Assembly: GCA_016744295.1 (NCBI GenBank)
Contig: JADGEQ010000025.1
Location: forward strand, 1 to 64,000
Source: Desulfobacteraceae bacterium
Lineage (GTDB): Bacteria; Desulfobacterota; Desulfobacteria; Desulfobacterales; Desulfobacteraceae
DNA: 64,000 bases
Reading direction: 5' to 3'
Positions 45,898-54,481 of the stretch are shown here, piece by piece. The notes below the pieces were generated by a model. It searched no databases, was not told where the DNA came from, and saw nothing but the letters and a program-made list of their open reading frames with translations. How positions within the stretch are numbered: the first letter of the stretch is position 1; the number at the start of each line of letters is the position of its first letter. The translations under genes were made by a program, and so were the position numbers.

Positions 45898-46314
45898 ATG
45901 AAATGCAAGGATGCACACGGAATGATGAATGCCTGGGTTGATGGAGAACTGTCCCCGGACAAAAGAACGGTTTTGGAACTTCACCTTGTCAGCTGCAGCT
46001 CCTGTTCGGCACAGGCAGAAGAACTGAGCCGCCTGACCGCTCTCTTGAGAACCTGCCCCCCGGACCTTCCTTCTGCAGGTCTGAAGGAAAAAACCTTGTC
46101 CCTGTTTCTCAAGGAAACAGGCTCCAAGAAAGTGTCCTGTGGGGGGGCTGGTTTCGGTTGGGGAACGCATGCGGCCATGATGGCAAGTGTGCTGATCGGT
46201 CTTGGAATCGGCTGTCAACTGGGAGCCGGGTGGAACTACGTCCAGTTGTCGGATCAATATAGCATTACCGAATTTCTCTTTTCTGCGGGAGACTTGCTGT
46301 CATCATGGGCGTAA
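45898..46314 (+). CDS. Membrane anti-sigma factor with zf-HC2 domain
   Basis: A 138-aa protein. The zinc-binding anti-sigma motif H-x3-C-x2-C is present as LELHLVSCSSC (residues about 29-39), with the preceding MKCKDAHGMMNAWVDGEL typical of the family. One membrane helix (HAAMMASVLIGLGIGCQLG, about 97-115) puts a short tail in the periplasm. AAGGAGG lies 6 bp before the ATG at 45898; the frame extends to 45874 but without a better site. It overlaps the next gene by 10 bp. The partner is probably the ECF sigma factor two genes downstream. Confidence 0.85.
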   Translation: MKCKDAHGMMNAWVDGELSPDKRTVLELHLVSCSSCSAQAEELSRLTALLRTCPPDLPSAGLKEKTLSLFLKETGSKKVSCGGAGFGWGTHAAMMASVLIGLGIGCQLGAGWNYVQLSDQYSITEFLFSAGDLLSSWA

Positions 46315-46814
46315 TATCTTGGAAAAAAGGGGGATGGGTGTTGTTGTTTTTTTCCCTCGCACTGAATATCGGATTTGTCTTTACTGCCGCGAACCAAAAA
46401 GTGGGGGCTGGTTTTTACCCGCTGTCAAGACTGAGGGGGCCGGGAGGTATTAGAGGACCTGGAGGACCGGCTTTGGAATCCCTGGACAGAATGGATCTGG
46501 CCGAGGGGGTTAAAAAAAAGGTAACAGAATCCTTAAAGCAAATGCGTACCGATCACCGGAAATTTGTCAAACTGCTTTTCAAGGAAGAGGAAAAAGTGCT
46601 GATGTTGATAAGCCGGCCAGGAAACATAGATCTGGATATGGTCTCCCCCGTGATTGAGTCATACACCCAGATCTCAAAAAAAAGCGCCCTGAACAAGGCC
46701 GGATACATTATCGAAGTTCGAAATTTGCTTGGAAGTGAAAAAATGTTGTATCTTATTTCGGAAATAAAAAAGGATTTCAGAAAGAGGAAGCCCAAGGGTA
46801 GACCGCAAGATTGA
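46305..46814 (+). CDS. Membrane-anchored periplasmic sensor, CpxP/CnrX-like
   Basis: A 169-aa protein with an N-terminal membrane anchor (GGWVLLFFSLALNIGFVFTAA, about 9-29), a glycine/proline-rich linker (RGPGGIRGPGGPALESLDRM) and a helical domain of about 110 residues. The helical part (KKKVTESLKQMRTDHRKFV, then DMVSPVIESYTQISKKSALNK) resembles the antiparallel helical hook of CpxP/Spy/CnrX sensors. Only one His (His83) is present, so the His/Met metal site of CnrX is not conserved, and it may sense misfolded protein or another ligand. It overlaps the anti-sigma gene by 10 bp and the sigma gene by 4 bp. Confidence 0.7.
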   Translation: MGVISWKKGGWVLLFFSLALNIGFVFTAANQKVGAGFYPLSRLRGPGGIRGPGGPALESLDRMDLAEGVKKKVTESLKQMRTDHRKFVKLLFKEEEKVLMLISRPGNIDLDMVSPVIESYTQISKKSALNKAGYIIEVRNLLGSEKMLYLISEIKKDFRKRKPKGRPQD

Positions 46815-47356
46815 TTTTTTTTGATCTCTATAAAAACAAATCTGATGCTGATTTGATTGCCCTGATTTCGAAGGGGGACAGGGGCGCATTCCAAGAGATT
46901 TTAAACCGATATCAAGCTGCGGTATATGGTTTTGCTTTCAGCTTCCTGAAGGATGCCCAGGAAGCTGAAGATATCTCCCAGGAGGTCTTTCTCCGGCTTT
47001 ACCGTACAGCAGAGTCCTATCGCAGCTTTGCCGCCTTGCGGACCTACCTGTTCCGAATTACCCGTAACCTGTGTATTGACCATTTGCGGAAAATGCGGCC
47101 GGAAACAATGACAGATCCGCCCGAAGCCGTGGGCGCAAAGACTCCCCTAAGCCAGCTTTGTGCATGTGAACTAAAAAAACAGATCGATCTTACCCTTTCA
47201 GGGCTCCCGGAAAACCAGCGGGCTGCCATTTACCTGCGTCATGAGCAGGGGATGAGCTACAGGGAAATTTCAAAAACACTGGGAGTGACACTGCATGCTG
47301 TTGAATCTCTTCTAACACGCGCTAGGAAGGCATTTCGCAGCAAGTTTAAATTTTAA
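46811..47356 (+). CDS. ECF-type sigma-70 factor
   Basis: A 181-aa extracytoplasmic-function sigma factor. Region 2 is clear (FQEILNRYQAAVYGFAFSFL, DAQEAEDISQEVFLRLY, TYLFRITRNLCIDHLRK), and region 4 follows (LPENQRAAIYLRHEQGMSYREISKTLGVTLHAVESLLTRARKAFR). It starts with TTG at 46811, overlapping the TGA of the upstream gene, which suggests translational coupling. The gene order is anti-sigma, sensor, sigma, unlike the usual sigma-first order, and matches cnrYXH of Cupriavidus. Its target promoters are unknown; the neighbouring flagellar and sigma-54 genes are candidates. Confidence 0.92.
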   Translation: MIFFDLYKNKSDADLIALISKGDRGAFQEILNRYQAAVYGFAFSFLKDAQEAEDISQEVFLRLYRTAESYRSFAALRTYLFRITRNLCIDHLRKMRPETMTDPPEAVGAKTPLSQLCACELKKQIDLTLSGLPENQRAAIYLRHEQGMSYREISKTLGVTLHAVESLLTRARKAFRSKFKF

Positions 47357-47458
47357 TTTTGCCCCATACAAAATTTATTCCGCCGGTTTTGTCAGGCTCA
47401 TTCGTATTACTAATTAGTAGAAATAGATTTGTGATTTTGAGCTATAGTGAGGGGCAAA

Positions 47459-47620
47459 ATGAGAAGTAAGCTAAAAAGAAAATCCATCATCGAAACACCA
47501 TGGATCTGGTCGGAAATGAACCTTTTACTGTTATCCCCGGCAGCAGCAGCTTTCCTGACCCATGGTGACACTCACTCGGTCGAGGGCGTGTCAAATGACA
47601 ACACTGTTTACCCTGAATAG
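47459..47620 (+). CDS. Hypothetical small protein (53 aa)
   Basis: A short ORF MRSKLKRKSIIETPWIWS...TVYPE with a GAGGGG ribosome site 4-5 bp before the ATG. The N-terminus is strongly basic and is followed by a modestly hydrophobic stretch (MNLLLLSPAAAAFLTHG), which could be a signal or membrane anchor. It lies alone in the 355-bp gap between the ECF sigma gene and a sigma-54 activator on the same strand. I recognise no family, and chance cannot be excluded. Confidence 0.35.
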   Translation: MRSKLKRKSIIETPWIWSEMNLLLLSPAAAAFLTHGDTHSVEGVSNDNTVYPE

Positions 47621-47711
47621 TTCTTATTCACTACCCATCAAACTAAATTTTTATGTCGGGAAGGATGCTTGATTTTAGCCCGACCGGTGCATCATTTGAG
47701 AGTTAAGAACA

Positions 47712-48746
47712 ATGGAAACCCTAAGGCGTAATGATCATATATTCTTTGACCGAACCCAGGTAATCGGTGCGGAAAAGGGGCTTGCCCGGGTTATGGAACA
47801 GGTGGAACAGGTTGCAGGCATGGACACCTCGGTGCTGCTGATGGGGGAAACCGGTGTGGGTAAAGGACTGATTGCCTCGGCAGTCCATAATAACTCGACC
47901 CGGAAAAACGGTTCCTTTATCAATGTCAACTGTGGCGCCATCCCTGAAGCCCTGGTTGACAGCGAATTGTTCGGGCATGAAAGAGGATCGTTTACCGGTG
48001 CGATGATCAGAAAGCAGGGTCGATTTGAGCGGGCCAACAAGGGCACCATTTTTCTGGACGAGATCGGAGAATTGTCCCGGTCTGTCCAGGTGCATCTATT
48101 GCACGTGCTCCAAAGTCATGAAATAGAGCGATTGGGAGGCACAGGCGCTCTTTCTCTGGATATCCGGGTGATCTCTGCCACCCATCGGAACCTGGATGCC
48201 ATGGTGTCTGCCGGTACATTCAGAAAAGATCTCTGGTTCCGGCTGAATGTCTTCCCCATTCATATCCCCCCCCTTCGCCAGCGCAAATCAGATATCCCGG
48301 ATCTTGCCCGGTATTTTATACGTAAAAAGGCCTGTCAATTGCATCTTTCCAAACCCGCTGAGATTGGGAAAAAAGGGATCAGCCAGCTATACGATTACCA
48401 TTGGCCGGGCAATGTCAGGGAACTTGAAAATGTTATTGAACGTGCCATGATCTGTTGCGGGAACCGGTACCTTGATTTTTCAGGCCTGATTCCGGGAAAT
48501 GGGATGACCCTTCATCCGGTTTGCGATGTAAACGAACCGGATTCCTTTTTAAGTTTAGAACAGGTAAACCGTCTTCACATCAGAAAGGTGCTGACCTCGG
48601 CCAAGGGAAAAATAAACGGGCCCGGGGGTGCCGCCCAACTATTGAATATCCATCCCAACACCTTGCGGAAACGAATGGACCGGCTGGGGATTCATTACAA
48701 AAAAAAATGTGAAGACACCATACAAAAACAACTCTGCCGAGGGTGA
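47712..48746 (+). CDS. Sigma-54-dependent activator without sensor domain
   Basis: A 344-aa enhancer-binding protein consisting of only an AAA+ domain and a DNA-binding tail, as in PspF. Walker A is GETGVGKG (about 45-52), the sigma-54 contact loop is GSFTGA (instead of GAFTGA), and Walker B is GTIFLDEIGE (about 110-119). The arginine finger region is FRKDLWFRLNVFPIHIPPLRQR, and YHWPGNVRELENVIERA ends the AAA+ part. A Fis-type HTH follows (GGAAQLLNIHPNTLRKRMDRLGI). With no receiver or PAS domain, activity would be set by a partner protein or by expression. It is close to the late flagellar genes, but no sigma-54 promoter is convincing there. Confidence 0.9.
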   Translation: METLRRNDHIFFDRTQVIGAEKGLARVMEQVEQVAGMDTSVLLMGETGVGKGLIASAVHNNSTRKNGSFINVNCGAIPEALVDSELFGHERGSFTGAMIRKQGRFERANKGTIFLDEIGELSRSVQVHLLHVLQSHEIERLGGTGALSLDIRVISATHRNLDAMVSAGTFRKDLWFRLNVFPIHIPPLRQRKSDIPDLARYFIRKKACQLHLSKPAEIGKKGISQLYDYHWPGNVRELENVIERAMICCGNRYLDFSGLIPGNGMTLHPVCDVNEPDSFLSLEQVNRLHIRKVLTSAKGKINGPGGAAQLLNIHPNTLRKRMDRLGIHYKKKCEDTIQKQLCRG

Positions 48747-48927
48747 GGGTTTCGGGTACTGACCTGATCACCGGAACAATCGGGACACTTAAAATACCGG
48801 CATAAACTCCTGAAAAAGATATCAAATCAAAAAAAAGACTATCCAGGGCTTGTTGCCATTAAATTGCCTGTTCGGATTTCTTTGAAAAAAGCATATGGGT
48901 TGGCACTAGGGACAGGTTCGGTACACC

Positions 48928-48956
48928 TTGACTTGGGACGATACTTTTTTTATTCT
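48928..48956 (+). promoter_or_regulatory. Sigma-70-type promoter of the aldo/keto reductase gene
   Basis: TTGACT (48928-48933) and TATTCT (48951-48956) are 17 bp apart, 38 bp before the ATG at 48995, which has AAGGAG upstream. The preceding 170 bp after the activator gene show nothing else. Confidence 0.6.
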
Positions 48957-48994
48957 CTTCCATATTTGCTAAAAAAATAACAAGGAGATCTTCC

Positions 48995-50197
48995 ATGCTG
49001 TATAGAAAAATGCCGAAAACAAATGAACGACTGTCTGCCCTGGGTTTCGGGTGCATGCGTCTGCCCGTGCTCAAGGGGGGGATGATAGACAAACAACGGG
49101 CCATTAATCAGATTCGCCACGCCATCGACCAGGGGGTCAATTATATTGATACGGCCTGGCCCTACCATGGCGGGCAAAGCGAACCTCTGGTGGGGGAGGC
49201 ACTGGAAGACGGTTACCGGGATAAGGCCTATATTGCCACCAAATTGCCCTCCTGGATGGTGAAGGACCGGGACCATATGGATGTCTTTCTCGATGCCCAG
49301 CTTAAACTTTTGAAAACAGAACAAATCGATTATTATTTGATTCACAATCTGGCCGGTCCCATGTGGGACAGTTTAAAGCAGATGGCGGTTCTTGAATTTA
49401 TCGACCGGGCCAAACAAAGCGGAAAAATCAAATATGCCGGATTCTCCTTCCACGGCCGGGTGGATGATTTTAAAACAATTGTGGATGACTATCCCTGGGA
49501 ATTCTGCCAGATTCAGTACAATTATCTGGACGAGTTTCACCAGGCAGGAACCGAGGGGCTTGAGTATGCGGCCCAAAAGGATCTGGGGGTTATTATCATG
49601 GAACCCCTCAGGGGCGGAAACCTGGGCGCTCCTGAACCACCCCCGGAAGTAAAGGCAGTCTGGCAGGAGGCGGACAAGGCCAGAACACCAGTGGAATGGG
49701 CATTGCGCTGGGTATGGGATCGCCCCGAGGTCACGGTGGTGCTGTCCGGAATGAATGAAGAGGCCCATGTAAAAGAAAATTTAAAGATTGCGGCCAATGC
49801 CCCGGCCAATTCCCTGACCCCCCAGGAACATGGCCTGATCAAACGAGCCTCTGACACCTATAAACGATTGATGAAGGTCGACTGCACCGGATGTGAATAT
49901 TGCAAGCCCTGTCCGGCTGATGTTAATATATCCGGGGCCTTTGAATTGTTGAACAAACTTCATTTGTTCAAGAATGAGCAAGAGGCCAAATTTACCTACG
50001 CCGTCCGCTGCGGCGGTGTTTTCAGCGGCGGAGAGCCTGGTTATGCCTCCCAGTGCGTTCAGTGCGGAGAGTGTTTGGACAAGTGCCCCCAGGGGATTGC
50101 CATCCCCGATTTTCTGGAAATGGTGGTCCGGGACCTGGAAGATGACAAAACTCCGGAACGCCTGGCCATGGGCAGAAAAATGCTTAATATGGATTAG
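48995..50197 (+). CDS. Aldo/keto reductase with C-terminal 4Fe-4S domain
   Basis: A 400-aa oxidoreductase. The AKR barrel is clear: LSALGFGCMRLP, DTAWPYHGGQSEP with the catalytic Asp/Tyr region, a lysine in YIATKLP, and a His in YLIHNL. The C-terminal 110 residues hold cysteine motifs CTGCEYCKPCP and CVQCGECLDKCPQG, typical of the large anaerobic AKR_FeS family. Cofactor and substrate are unknown; such proteins are common and often duplicated in sulfate reducers. It ends LAMGRKMLNMD, and a 36-bp relic of a similar C-terminus is found near 58.15 kb. A pair of hairpins terminates it. Confidence 0.9.
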   Translation: MLYRKMPKTNERLSALGFGCMRLPVLKGGMIDKQRAINQIRHAIDQGVNYIDTAWPYHGGQSEPLVGEALEDGYRDKAYIATKLPSWMVKDRDHMDVFLDAQLKLLKTEQIDYYLIHNLAGPMWDSLKQMAVLEFIDRAKQSGKIKYAGFSFHGRVDDFKTIVDDYPWEFCQIQYNYLDEFHQAGTEGLEYAAQKDLGVIIMEPLRGGNLGAPEPPPEVKAVWQEADKARTPVEWALRWVWDRPEVTVVLSGMNEEAHVKENLKIAANAPANSLTPQEHGLIKRASDTYKRLMKVDCTGCEYCKPCPADVNISGAFELLNKLHLFKNEQEAKFTYAVRCGGVFSGGEPGYASQCVQCGECLDKCPQGIAIPDFLEMVVRDLEDDKTPERLAMGRKMLNMD

Positions 50198-50326
50198 GCG
50201 GATTACCCGGGAAAAGAATCACAAGAAACAGGCTGTCCTGGACAATGAGCAGAAAGAAAAGGGTGATAACGACCATATCAAAAATTTAGTTGAATCTTAC
50301 CTGGTTTTTTTTAAAAGAATATTGGC

Positions 50327-50409
50327 CTTTTGCCCATTGGGATTTCCAATGGGCAAAAGACGGTTCTCTTGTTTCTCGGCTTTTATCTTGTTTATAAAAA
50401 GATAAAAGC
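50327..50409. terminator. Two tandem hairpins between convergent genes
   Basis: The first has stem CTTTTGCCCATTGG with CCAATGGGCAAAAG (50327-50340 and 50346-50359, 14 bp, 5-nt loop). The second has stem GCTTTTATCTT with AAGATAAAAGC (50379-50389 and 50399-50409). Both have terminal A/T runs and can stop transcription from the AKR gene (plus) and from fchA (minus). Confidence 0.75.
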
Positions 50410-50424
50410 ACTCATATTGCGAAA

Positions 50425-51048
50425 CTAAAGTCCTTGTTCGATGATCTGGTCAATACGATTTTTAATCTGCAGGGCATCTTGATAAAATTGATTTGCCTGC
50501 TGTTGTTTTTGGGCAGTATATTCGGCATCTGTGATGGATCCAAGGTTGATCCTGACATTCATCAACGCTCCCCTTAATCCTGTCACCGATGCCTCGGCAG
50601 CCACACCAATATCGCTCAGGGCATTTGCGTTTGCCTTTCCTGCGATATCATTAATCAGCATCAGCACTTCAAAGCAATGCTGGGATACCCTAAAGGGAAT
50701 ATCTGCTGCATTTTTGAATGCAACCTGGATGGCACAGCTTCGCTGACTTTTCTGGTCTGGGGTTTCCCTGGGCAGTTTGAATGCTGCCATCACCTGATTA
50801 AAGGCCTCTGTGTCATCGTCCACCAGGCAGGTGAGACTGCGCTGAAAAGTTTCAACCTGGGCCAGGGTTTTTTCCATCAACTCTTCTACGGACTCATATT
50901 TTTTCTTGCCTATTGTCAGACGACAAACCATGGCCACCAGGCCTGCGGCAAGGGCACCGGAAAGAGCAGCAACACTGCCGCCCCCGGGTGCCGGGGAATT
51001 TGAGGCCAGCTCTTCTGTAAATTCTTTGACACTCATGTTCACGAGCAT
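50425..51048 (-). CDS. fchA: Formimino-THF cyclodeaminase / methenyl-THF cyclohydrolase (FchA-FtcD-C family)
   Basis: A 207-aa helical enzyme of the cyclodeaminase/cyclohydrolase family, which converts 5-formimino-THF to 5,10-methenyl-THF with ammonia release, or hydrolyses methenyl-THF to 10-formyl-THF. The diagnostic N-terminal APGGGSVAALSGALAAGLVAMVC (about 22-44) is present, and ANALSDIGVAAEASVTGLRGAL near the C-terminus is typical. It lies directly after ftcD on the same strand, so the deaminase role is favoured. It could also act in the one-carbon branch of the Wood-Ljungdahl pathway. Confidence 0.88.
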   Translation of the reverse strand: MLVNMSVKEFTEELASNSPAPGGGSVAALSGALAAGLVAMVCRLTIGKKKYESVEELMEKTLAQVETFQRSLTCLVDDDTEAFNQVMAAFKLPRETPDQKSQRSCAIQVAFKNAADIPFRVSQHCFEVLMLINDIAGKANANALSDIGVAAEASVTGLRGALMNVRINLGSITDAEYTAQKQQQANQFYQDALQIKNRIDQIIEQGL

Positions 51049-51100
51049 TTTTTAAGGGTCTCCTTAACACGTTTTGTTCACTTTATTCGATTTTGAATCC

Positions 51101-52003
51101 TTAAAATCCAATCATGTGATTTTCAATGATCTGATCCCGGTTGAAATCATCTATCTGCAAAAAGTATTCTGCACAATTGATCAAAGCCTCCTGGGGGATG
51201 GTGCCGACAATCTGGGAATATACAACCGGCACTCCATGGCGTTGGGCTTCTGATTTAACCAGCTGAAAGGCCCGGTAGATTGGTGTTTTATTGGTATCAA
51301 ACATATTCATGGAAACAGCCACCTGGTTTTTGTCTTCAAAGGCAAGACCAATGGACCGGATGGTGCTAAATCCCCCGCTTGGCCCGCGAACGGTTTTGGC
51401 AATGGCTTTGGCAATGCCAAGGTCATTGGTTCCAAGAACCACGTTGACGGCAACAAGTCCTGTGGTTGCAGCGCTGACAATGGTGGCACCGGCGGTTGCA
51501 TGGAGAGCTGCAGGTCCTATATCAGGCGCTCTTTCCGCCAGATGCGCCACCTCCTTAAGCCCCTCATATTGTCCCTTTCGAATAAAGTCCAGGCTTTTGC
51601 GCTGTTCACACCGGGCATTTTCTCCGGTAAAGAAAACCGGCACCTGGTATCGATCAAATACTTCTGTTCCAATCTCTTCGGCAAGCTGTTTACACTCTTC
51701 AAGACTTATATTGGCCAGGGGAAAAAGCGGAATGGTATCCTGGGCACCAATCCTTGGGTGGGCCCCTTTCTGCTCTTCCATGTTTATCAGTTCATAGGAT
51801 TTGCCAGCCATGTTGAGCAGGGCCTCTTTCAAGGGGGCAGGTTTTCCGATAACTTCGATTACGGTGCGGTTAAAATCAGCATCCGGATAATGATCTATGA
51901 GTTTAACGCCTTCAACATCTTTGAATTGACCGATTATAGCCTCAATAACATCTTTTCTTTTACCTTCACTGAAATTGGGAACAGCATGAATATACTGTGA
52001 CAT
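51101..52003 (-). CDS. ftcD: Glutamate (or glycine) formimidoyltransferase
   Basis: A 300-aa enzyme that moves a formimino group to tetrahydrofolate. The start (VPNFSEGKRKDVIEAIIGQF, about 8-27), the motif DADFNRTVIEVIG, GAHPRIGAQDTIPLFPL (about 80-96, with the catalytic-type His) and TGLVAVNVVLGTNDLGIAKAIA are diagnostic of the transferase half of FTCD. It is the stand-alone form (mammalian FTCD is fused to the cyclodeaminase), and the partner follows at fchA. Because the operon upstream begins with adenine deaminase and no histidine-degradation genes are present, formiminoglycine from purine breakdown is a plausible donor; that is inference. Confidence 0.92.
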   Translation of the reverse strand: MSQYIHAVPNFSEGKRKDVIEAIIGQFKDVEGVKLIDHYPDADFNRTVIEVIGKPAPLKEALLNMAGKSYELINMEEQKGAHPRIGAQDTIPLFPLANISLEECKQLAEEIGTEVFDRYQVPVFFTGENARCEQRKSLDFIRKGQYEGLKEVAHLAERAPDIGPAALHATAGATIVSAATTGLVAVNVVLGTNDLGIAKAIAKTVRGPSGGFSTIRSIGLAFEDKNQVAVSMNMFDTNKTPIYRAFQLVKSEAQRHGVPVVYSQIVGTIPQEALINCAEYFLQIDDFNRDQIIENHMIGF

Positions 52004-52126
52004 AGCTTACCTCTTGCAATTATTAGTAGATTTATTCACATCATCCGGATTCTTCAGGACCCGATTTTTCAAAAACCGGTATCGTTGAAACCATGATTTT
52101 TGTGGATAACAAATAGAAAAAAAATA

Positions 52127-52152
52127 GTCACGGGGGCATAAGCCCCCGTGAC
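52127..52152 (-). terminator. Rho-independent terminator after the cyclase gene
   Basis: GTCACGGGGGC and GCCCCCGTGAC form a perfect 11-bp stem with a 4-nt loop. On minus it is followed by TATTTTTTTTC. It separates the ade-permease-cyclase unit from ftcD-fchA, so the latter needs read-through or its own promoter. Confidence 0.88.
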
Positions 52153-52168
52153 CTGACGCGATTAAAAT

Positions 52169-52888
52169 TTATTTTTCGATAAAAGCCATGGCCCGAATCG
52201 GAGAGCCACTTCCTTCACGAATTCTCAATGGCAGCCCCATGTACATGAATCTTTTGCCAACAACCTTGTCCAGGTTACACAGATTTTCCGTGTTGGTAAT
52301 GCCAAATTTTCCACATACCCAATGCCCTGAAAAATCCAGATCATCCGGCGTCTGATCAATGGCAGGGGCATCAACGCCAATATTAACAACCCCTTGTTTG
52401 GCCAGCCATTCGGCGGCAGCATAGGATACACCTGTGTGTTTGCTGCCAAGCCCCCCATAATCCTTGTCCGGATAGGTTCTGTCATAATGGCCTGTATACA
52501 TGAGGAAAATATCCCCTTTTTTGATCCCAAGCCCCTGTTTCTCAATTGCGGCTTCCAGGTCTTTCACCTCAATATAATCAGGATATCTGATGTGGGAGAG
52601 ATCCACGCAGATGGCATCACCCCAGAACAGATTGATATCCATATTCTCGATGGTAGGTCCTGTTGGATCATATTCCCAAACCGCATCAGAATGTGTGGGA
52701 CCATGTTCACTGATCAGCATATTTCGGGCGGAAAACCCCAGGGTTGGAGACCCGGTGTCTTTCATATTTTTTTCATGGGTCTGGTTGAGCATGAAAAATG
52801 TTTTCTGATGCATGCCAAAAACAGGCATGCCTTCATAGATCTCCTGGGACAAATTAATGACTTCAAATCTGTCATGGTAATTGTTCAT
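52169..52888 (-). CDS. Cyclase-family (kynurenine formamidase-like) metal-dependent hydrolase
   Basis: A 239-aa enzyme. The metal-binding motif of the family, H-x-G-T-H-x-D, appears as HGPTHSDA (about residue 60-67), a T-to-P variation, and a later His/Glu pair follows in GKRFMYMGLPLRIREG. GDIFLMYTGHYDRTYP and SYAAAEWLAKQGVVNIGVDAPAID are typical of bacterial cyclases. Members hydrolyse formylkynurenine, isatin or small cyclic amides. In a purine operon, an opening of a cyclic intermediate is conceivable, but the substrate is not known. It ends just before a strong terminator. Confidence 0.85.
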   Translation of the reverse strand: MNNYHDRFEVINLSQEIYEGMPVFGMHQKTFFMLNQTHEKNMKDTGSPTLGFSARNMLISEHGPTHSDAVWEYDPTGPTIENMDINLFWGDAICVDLSHIRYPDYIEVKDLEAAIEKQGLGIKKGDIFLMYTGHYDRTYPDKDYGGLGSKHTGVSYAAAEWLAKQGVVNIGVDAPAIDQTPDDLDFSGHWVCGKFGITNTENLCNLDKVVGKRFMYMGLPLRIREGSGSPIRAMAFIEK

Positions 52889-52975
52889 GACATTCTCCTT
52901 TTTTTGTTTTTAATAGTCGTGTAAACAGTGTTTACAGCCTTGTCCGGATACAATGTATACAGGCAAGGACAATTT

Positions 52976-54442
52976 TTAAGCCTCTTCGGGAAAACGGCTC
53001 TCGCCCATGGCCCGTGCTGCCGCATAGGTTGGATGATTCTTGACCAGAGTGTAATAAAGAACACCTGCTGTTATAACCCCTGCAAAATAGCTTAAATCAG
53101 CTCCCCCAAAGTGGTTTACCATCAAGGGACTTGCATAGAGATTTGAATTGGTGAATAAAAGGGATACTGCCATGGCCGCAACAAAGCTGATAACCCCGGG
53201 CCAGAAGATGCCGCTGTTATACCAATAAGATCCCTGGCCCCAATTCATTATCTCCACAGAATCATAATTACCATTTCTTAGGAAATAATCGGTCAGCACA
53301 ATGGTGATCCAAGGGCAGGTCCATATGATGATATAGAGCAACCATTGTTCATAAAGTTCAAAAAATTGTCCGTAAAGCAGGGTGACAATTCGAAAAATCA
53401 GGGTAGCTGCCGCAATGACAAGTATTCCCTGGACTCTTTTCAAAGGAAGGCGCAGGGCCAGAAGAGACAGGCCTGCAGTATATCCATTGGGAACGTTGGT
53501 GGCGACACATCCCAATACAACGGCCAGCATAAAAATGGCAAAAAACCAGGTGGGAAGAAGCTGGGGCAGTTGGCTTACAGGGTCACTGGCAAGGCCGCCC
53601 AGGGTTTGAAACGCCACAATCCCTACACACACACCAACGATTTCAGTCAACATCAGGGCAGTAAACTGGCCGCCGCCGGAGAAGAATGCCACTTTTTTCC
53701 AGGATACGTCTGGGTTGAGGTATCTTGAGTAATCACTTGCAAAGTTTGTCCAGGATATTGGATATGAAAAAATGATTCCCATGCCCAAAAGCCAGGTTCC
53801 CCAGCCGGCAGACCCTTCACCTGGAGCCAGGGTTCCGGCAAAACTCCAGTCCATGTTGGGAAGCATAAAGCAAAACATTCCAAGAAACATGGCAGCCAGA
53901 ATAATTGCAATCCACTGTTCCACCTTGATGATGGTGGCATGGCCGTATATGGCAAGAAGGGTTTCTGCCAGAAGAACGATACCCATGCAGATCCACATCA
54001 AAGTTGTGCTGTCCGGAATACCTATTAGTTTAAACAATTCCTGTAATCCCATGGTGGCAACAACCGAATTGATGGAAAACCACCCCAGAACGGAAACCGT
54101 ACTGATAATGGTTGGCAAATAAGCGCCAAGATGACCAAATGATGTACGAGTGGTAACAATACCTGCTGTGCCTGTCCGGGGCCCCATGATGGCGGCAAGA
54201 CCCAGAACCGTGCAGCCAAGAAGGTTACCCACCAGGATCGCCATGATGGACTGGAGAAAACTAAGGCCCAGGCTGATCATCAGAACACCTTCTAACATGA
54301 CCACATAGTTGGTATTTGCACCCACCCACATCCCAAAAAGTTCTTTTGGCAGACCGTGTCTGTGTTTAAGGGTTATGGGTTCAAGATCATTTTGTTCAAT
54401 CTGACCGACAGCGTCAATCGGACTCTGATTTATGTTTTCCAT
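52976..54442 (-). CDS. NCS1-family nucleobase permease (CodB-like)
   Basis: A 488-aa inner-membrane symporter with about 12 membrane helices. The family pattern is visible in GNLLGCTVLGLAAIMGPRTG (near 75-94), RTSFGHLGAYLPTI (about 98-111), and the long helix NSVVATMGLQELFKL. The segments SWTNFASDYSRYLNPD and NVPNGYTAGLSLLALRLPL are typical of cytosine/purine transporters. It lies 39 bp downstream of ade and upstream of the cyclase gene on the same strand, so it most likely imports adenine or another purine. Both flanking genes and the sigma-54 promoter upstream of ade suggest one regulated unit. Confidence 0.88.
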   Translation of the reverse strand: MENINQSPIDAVGQIEQNDLEPITLKHRHGLPKELFGMWVGANTNYVVMLEGVLMISLGLSFLQSIMAILVGNLLGCTVLGLAAIMGPRTGTAGIVTTRTSFGHLGAYLPTIISTVSVLGWFSINSVVATMGLQELFKLIGIPDSTTLMWICMGIVLLAETLLAIYGHATIIKVEQWIAIILAAMFLGMFCFMLPNMDWSFAGTLAPGEGSAGWGTWLLGMGIIFSYPISWTNFASDYSRYLNPDVSWKKVAFFSGGGQFTALMLTEIVGVCVGIVAFQTLGGLASDPVSQLPQLLPTWFFAIFMLAVVLGCVATNVPNGYTAGLSLLALRLPLKRVQGILVIAAATLIFRIVTLLYGQFFELYEQWLLYIIIWTCPWITIVLTDYFLRNGNYDSVEIMNWGQGSYWYNSGIFWPGVISFVAAMAVSLLFTNSNLYASPLMVNHFGGADLSYFAGVITAGVLYYTLVKNHPTYAAARAMGESRFPEEA

Positions 54443-54481
54443 ATTTTCTTTTCCTATTCCTGTTTCGGTTTCGGTTTCGGT

